A stretch of 64,000 nucleotides of DNA from Flavobacterium selenitireducens (GTDB lineage Bacteria; Bacteroidota; Bacteroidia; Flavobacteriales; Flavobacteriaceae): the NCBI RefSeq assembly GCF_014748335.1, contig NZ_JAAVIY010000004.1, positions 124,001-188,000 on the forward strand, given 5' to 3'. Below are positions 63,201 to 64,000 of this stretch, in pieces (positions within the stretch are counted from its first letter, which is position 1; every line of letters starts with the position of its first letter). Made by a program: the position numbers and the translations under genes. Under the pieces are notes generated by a model. That model did not search any database. It saw only the letters and a list, made by a program, of their open reading frames with translations, and was not told the DNA's origin.

Positions 63201-63617
63201 GTAATTCTGGCCCATTACCATGGGAGAAGACAAGGTCGTGCCGAGGTATTCGTTCCAATCCCGAAGGTAAAGCGCGCCTACTATGCCGTTTCCGTGTGGG
63301 AAAGGCGACAACGCAGAGGCTGCGACCGCAGGAACCACATATCCGCAAGTGTTGTAATAATCGGTAGTGGCGGTAGTGGCCTGGATCCAGGATGTGGACT
63401 GATTCAGCTGTGAGAAAGACGTGGGGCAATTCGCATAGCTCTCGAACGACGGGTTCGGGATGATCGAAGGAACCGATGTCGTGCTTCCGCAGAGACAGTC
63501 GCTGTCGTTGAGATCGATCCGTCCGTCCGCATCGTCATCAATGCCATTGTCGCAAATTTCCTGGCCGAAGCCCGCAAAAGATAGAAAAAGGAAGACCAAT
63601 AAGTAATGTAGTTTCAT
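60255..63617 (-). CDS. large T9SS type B surface protein with tandem repeats
   Basis: 1120 residues from the ATG at 63617. Signal peptide (MKLHYLLVFLFLSFAGFGQ) is followed by an acidic Ca2+-binding-type motif (EICDNGIDDDADGRIDLNDS) and a beta-sandwich, lectin-like block (PNPSFESYANCPTSF). Then an Ig-like block and at least five tandem repeats of about 70 residues, each with TGSITITS ... YSFDNGATWQTSN ... G.Y.I...GC.S, plus a remote sixth near the C-terminus. The end (FFTPNGDSSNDFWHVKFARY and VKIFDRHGKFITQL) is the CHU_C / type B T9SS sorting domain. It is likely a surface adhesin or matrix protein. A TACTTTTG motif at 63767-63774 on the minus strand suggests a leader of about 140 bases. Confidence 0.93.
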   Translation of the reverse strand: MKLHYLLVFLFLSFAGFGQEICDNGIDDDADGRIDLNDSDCLCGSTTSVPSIIPNPSFESYANCPTSFSQLNQSTSWIQATTATTDYYNTCGYVVPAVAASALSPFPHGNGIVGALYLRDWNEYLGTTLSSPMVMGQNYQMTFSIGSVSLYGDGTTGTSPVSIYEPVNVTLYGCANGSNLPLDITSDPNTADPTWIELGSATYTPVSGWGEITMTFTPAFNVNAIMLGPPKVLPPTYPISNSGELPYIVYDRLLLNLASAFGVNIAQTGFFCYNNLVLEANVTAATQGALTYQWYRNGIAIVGATSSTYAVSGNPANLGEYCVRVTNGNTCYISSKLTVNNTVPAPEVTSVQPTCIELTGSITITSPADQYSFDNGATWQTSPTKTGLPIGNYFVKTKTVSGCISATTGVGIVEPQMLTGGGISTIQPQVCGGTGTITVTSTIATEYSFDNGVTWTTSNTASGLLPGSHLIRVKDAEGCQSGAQEVYLYEIFSDAPTSTWSYLTCSPSGSITITSPGIQFSFDGGLTWGTSNIATNLPEGAYTIQTINAQGCKSYPSYVYLYPQLPPAPTLSATQPTCENLGNIVVTTVAAEYSFDGGTTWQTSNELTGLSAGYYEIRTRDANGCVSDHIFVYLQQSYLMAPTFTVTHPFCTETTGTIAITPEANYSYSFDGGMTYQASNVSGPLSPGPYVIKVRSVLGCESDILYLYINDPSGIPPVPTGSANQLFCIFNNPTVADLTAQGSNLLWYASAAATTALSPDTPLVDGMTYYATQTGSNNCESQIRLAVTVSVIAYDLPAFDFGTLVCDDLNDGSQRVDLSDYLSSVTTDPSLYQFSYYTTFDGADTASSAQQITNFANYDLGIGLETIYIRISAPNGCWKVAVLKLDLIPSPFNDMRTSYILCENSVAILRAEQGFDGYLWSTGQTGHTIVVSQAGNYWVTVSENHGGIVCTTTTDMTVTLSNPATILDIETVDWTDDNNTITVYLSDSSIGDYEYSLDGEHYQSSNTFTGLAPGIYTVYVRDRNECGIVDQDVFLLTYPRFFTPNGDSSNDFWHVKFARYEKALDVKIFDRHGKFITQLLGDGAGWDGTMNGHALPSSDYWFTVTRADGKEFKGHFAMKR

Positions 63618-63626
63618 AAAAATCAC

Positions 63627-63904
63627 GCATTTCCCTCCATGAAGCCGAAGCGATCCGTTTGAGCCGTCCCGGTCCGACAGGCGATCCCCAAAAGGGAAGT
63701 GGCGTCAGGAAACAAGTGAAGTCGCAATCGAATTATCCGAAAGATTGGAAGGTTGTTTGGTTGGCGCAAAAGTATGAAAATGCCGTGATTAATGGAATAT
63801 AAAACATCACAGTTTGAGAAAATTACGCATGTGCTGATTACAGGGGCTTGCTTTGGCTAAACTGATGCGTATTGTGATATTTAAATCCTATTTTTGCAGC
63901 TTCT
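63627..63904. other. intergenic region between divergent genes
   Basis: The 278 bases hold -7 motifs for both neighbours (TACTTTTG on minus at 63767-63774, TATTTTTG on plus at 63889-63896). No tract, hairpin element or small gene is visible. The long minus-strand leader may have regulatory structure, but none is clear by eye. Confidence 0.5.
63889..63896 (+). promoter_or_regulatory. -7 promoter motif of the radical SAM gene
   Basis: TATTTTTG eight bases before the ATG at 63905. Confidence 0.6.
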
Positions 63905-64000
63905 ATGTCCGATGTTTTCCTCATAACGCCGCCGTTTACCCAGCTCAACACGCCTTATCCGGCAACGGCCTACCTAAAAGGATTCCTGAAAACCAAGCAC
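63905..64000 (+). CDS. radical SAM (B12-binding-type) protein, N-terminal part
   Basis: Thirty-two codons before the window end: MSDVFLITPPFTQLNTPYPA then TAYLKGFLKTKH. The start LITPPFTQLNTPYPATAYL is the typical N-terminus of B12-binding-domain radical SAM enzymes in Bacteroidetes. The catalytic CxxxCxxC is beyond the window. Function unresolved. Confidence 0.7.
   Translation, partial: MSDVFLITPPFTQLNTPYPATAYLKGFLKTKH

Noticed and set aside
63627..63760. Riboswitch in the leader of the type B protein
   Set aside because: The leader is long, but no conserved riboswitch core could be recognised.

Overview
The window is chromosomal DNA of a member of the Bacteroidetes, most likely Flavobacteriaceae. 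Signs seen in the sequence: two very large secreted proteins with type IX secretion (T9SS) C-terminal sorting domains (7347-10586 type A-like, 60255-63617 type B / CHU_C-like); many Bacteroidetes -7 promoter motifs (TAnnTTTG), several with a -33 TTG/TTTG at 18-21 bp; start codons without Shine-Dalgarno sequences; the rpmB-rpmG-DUF4295-ftsY order; BshC for bacillithiol; small DUF2795 and lysine-rich proteins typical of this group; and SusC-type signature fragments. I see no rRNA, tRNA, CRISPR array, prophage or insertion sequence. It reads as ordinary core/accessory chromosome with unusually rich intergenic repeats.

Layout. 1-7.3 kb: end of an ABC-2 permease, then a five-gene co-directional run (sigma-54-type response regulator without a DNA-binding domain, PH-domain membrane protein, DUF695 protein, half DEAD-box helicase, alpha/beta hydrolase), an MFS transporter and a GNAT acetyltransferase. 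7.3-10.6 kb: T9SS metalloprotease. 11-12.6 kb: ABC-F ATPase. 12.7-16.7 kb: ECF sigma factor, membrane anti-sigma-like protein, VWA protein and a small secreted protein in one operon. 17-29.4 kb: propeller-like protein, PPK2, outer-membrane barrel, MATE pump, thioredoxin-like lipid-face protein with MeaB, Rrf2 regulator, AEC transporter, 1-Cys peroxiredoxin, GlcD-like oxidase and several small or tandem secreted proteins. 29.4-35 kb: SecA, DUF2795, cobalamin adenosyltransferase, LolD/MacB-like ATPase. 35-41.4 kb: lipoprotein, tandem secreted paralogs, and an NAD salvage cluster (NrtR-like regulator, PRPP synthetase-like enzyme, nicotinamide phosphoribosyltransferase, methyltransferase). 41.7-48 kb: ABC-F ATPase, lipoprotein, Hsp20, glycosyltransferase, 2-oxoacid dehydrogenase E2. 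48-57.6 kb: exonuclease, FAH-family hydrolase, Hpt protein, CinA, L28/L33/DUF4295, FtsY with two small membrane proteins, serine hydrolase, DciA-like protein. 57.9-64 kb: Ndk, BshC, T9SS type B repeat protein, and the start of a radical SAM protein.

Non-coding content is the most unusual part. Octamer repeat tracts (AATTAG plus two variable bases) fill many intergenic gaps, run in one orientation out of the 3' end of genes and in the opposite orientation right up to start codons. They are associated with long imperfect hairpin elements of about 90-140 bp that share terminal sequences and, in three copies, a conserved loop (CTTCCTTYGGTCGC) on stems whose sequence differs but whose pairing is kept. 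Separate features are a 7-bp repeat class, a tandem 71-73-bp repeat with an 11-bp dyad (TTGTCGGACAA) before the NrtR gene, a pair of near-identical 21-bp operator-like dyads overlapping the promoter of the NAD salvage genes, a possible structured RNA at 57.6-57.84 kb, and several genes whose start codon lies only 4-5 nt after the -7 motif, which suggests leaderless mRNAs.

Functional assignments are by reading motifs and family resemblance only; no database search was run.
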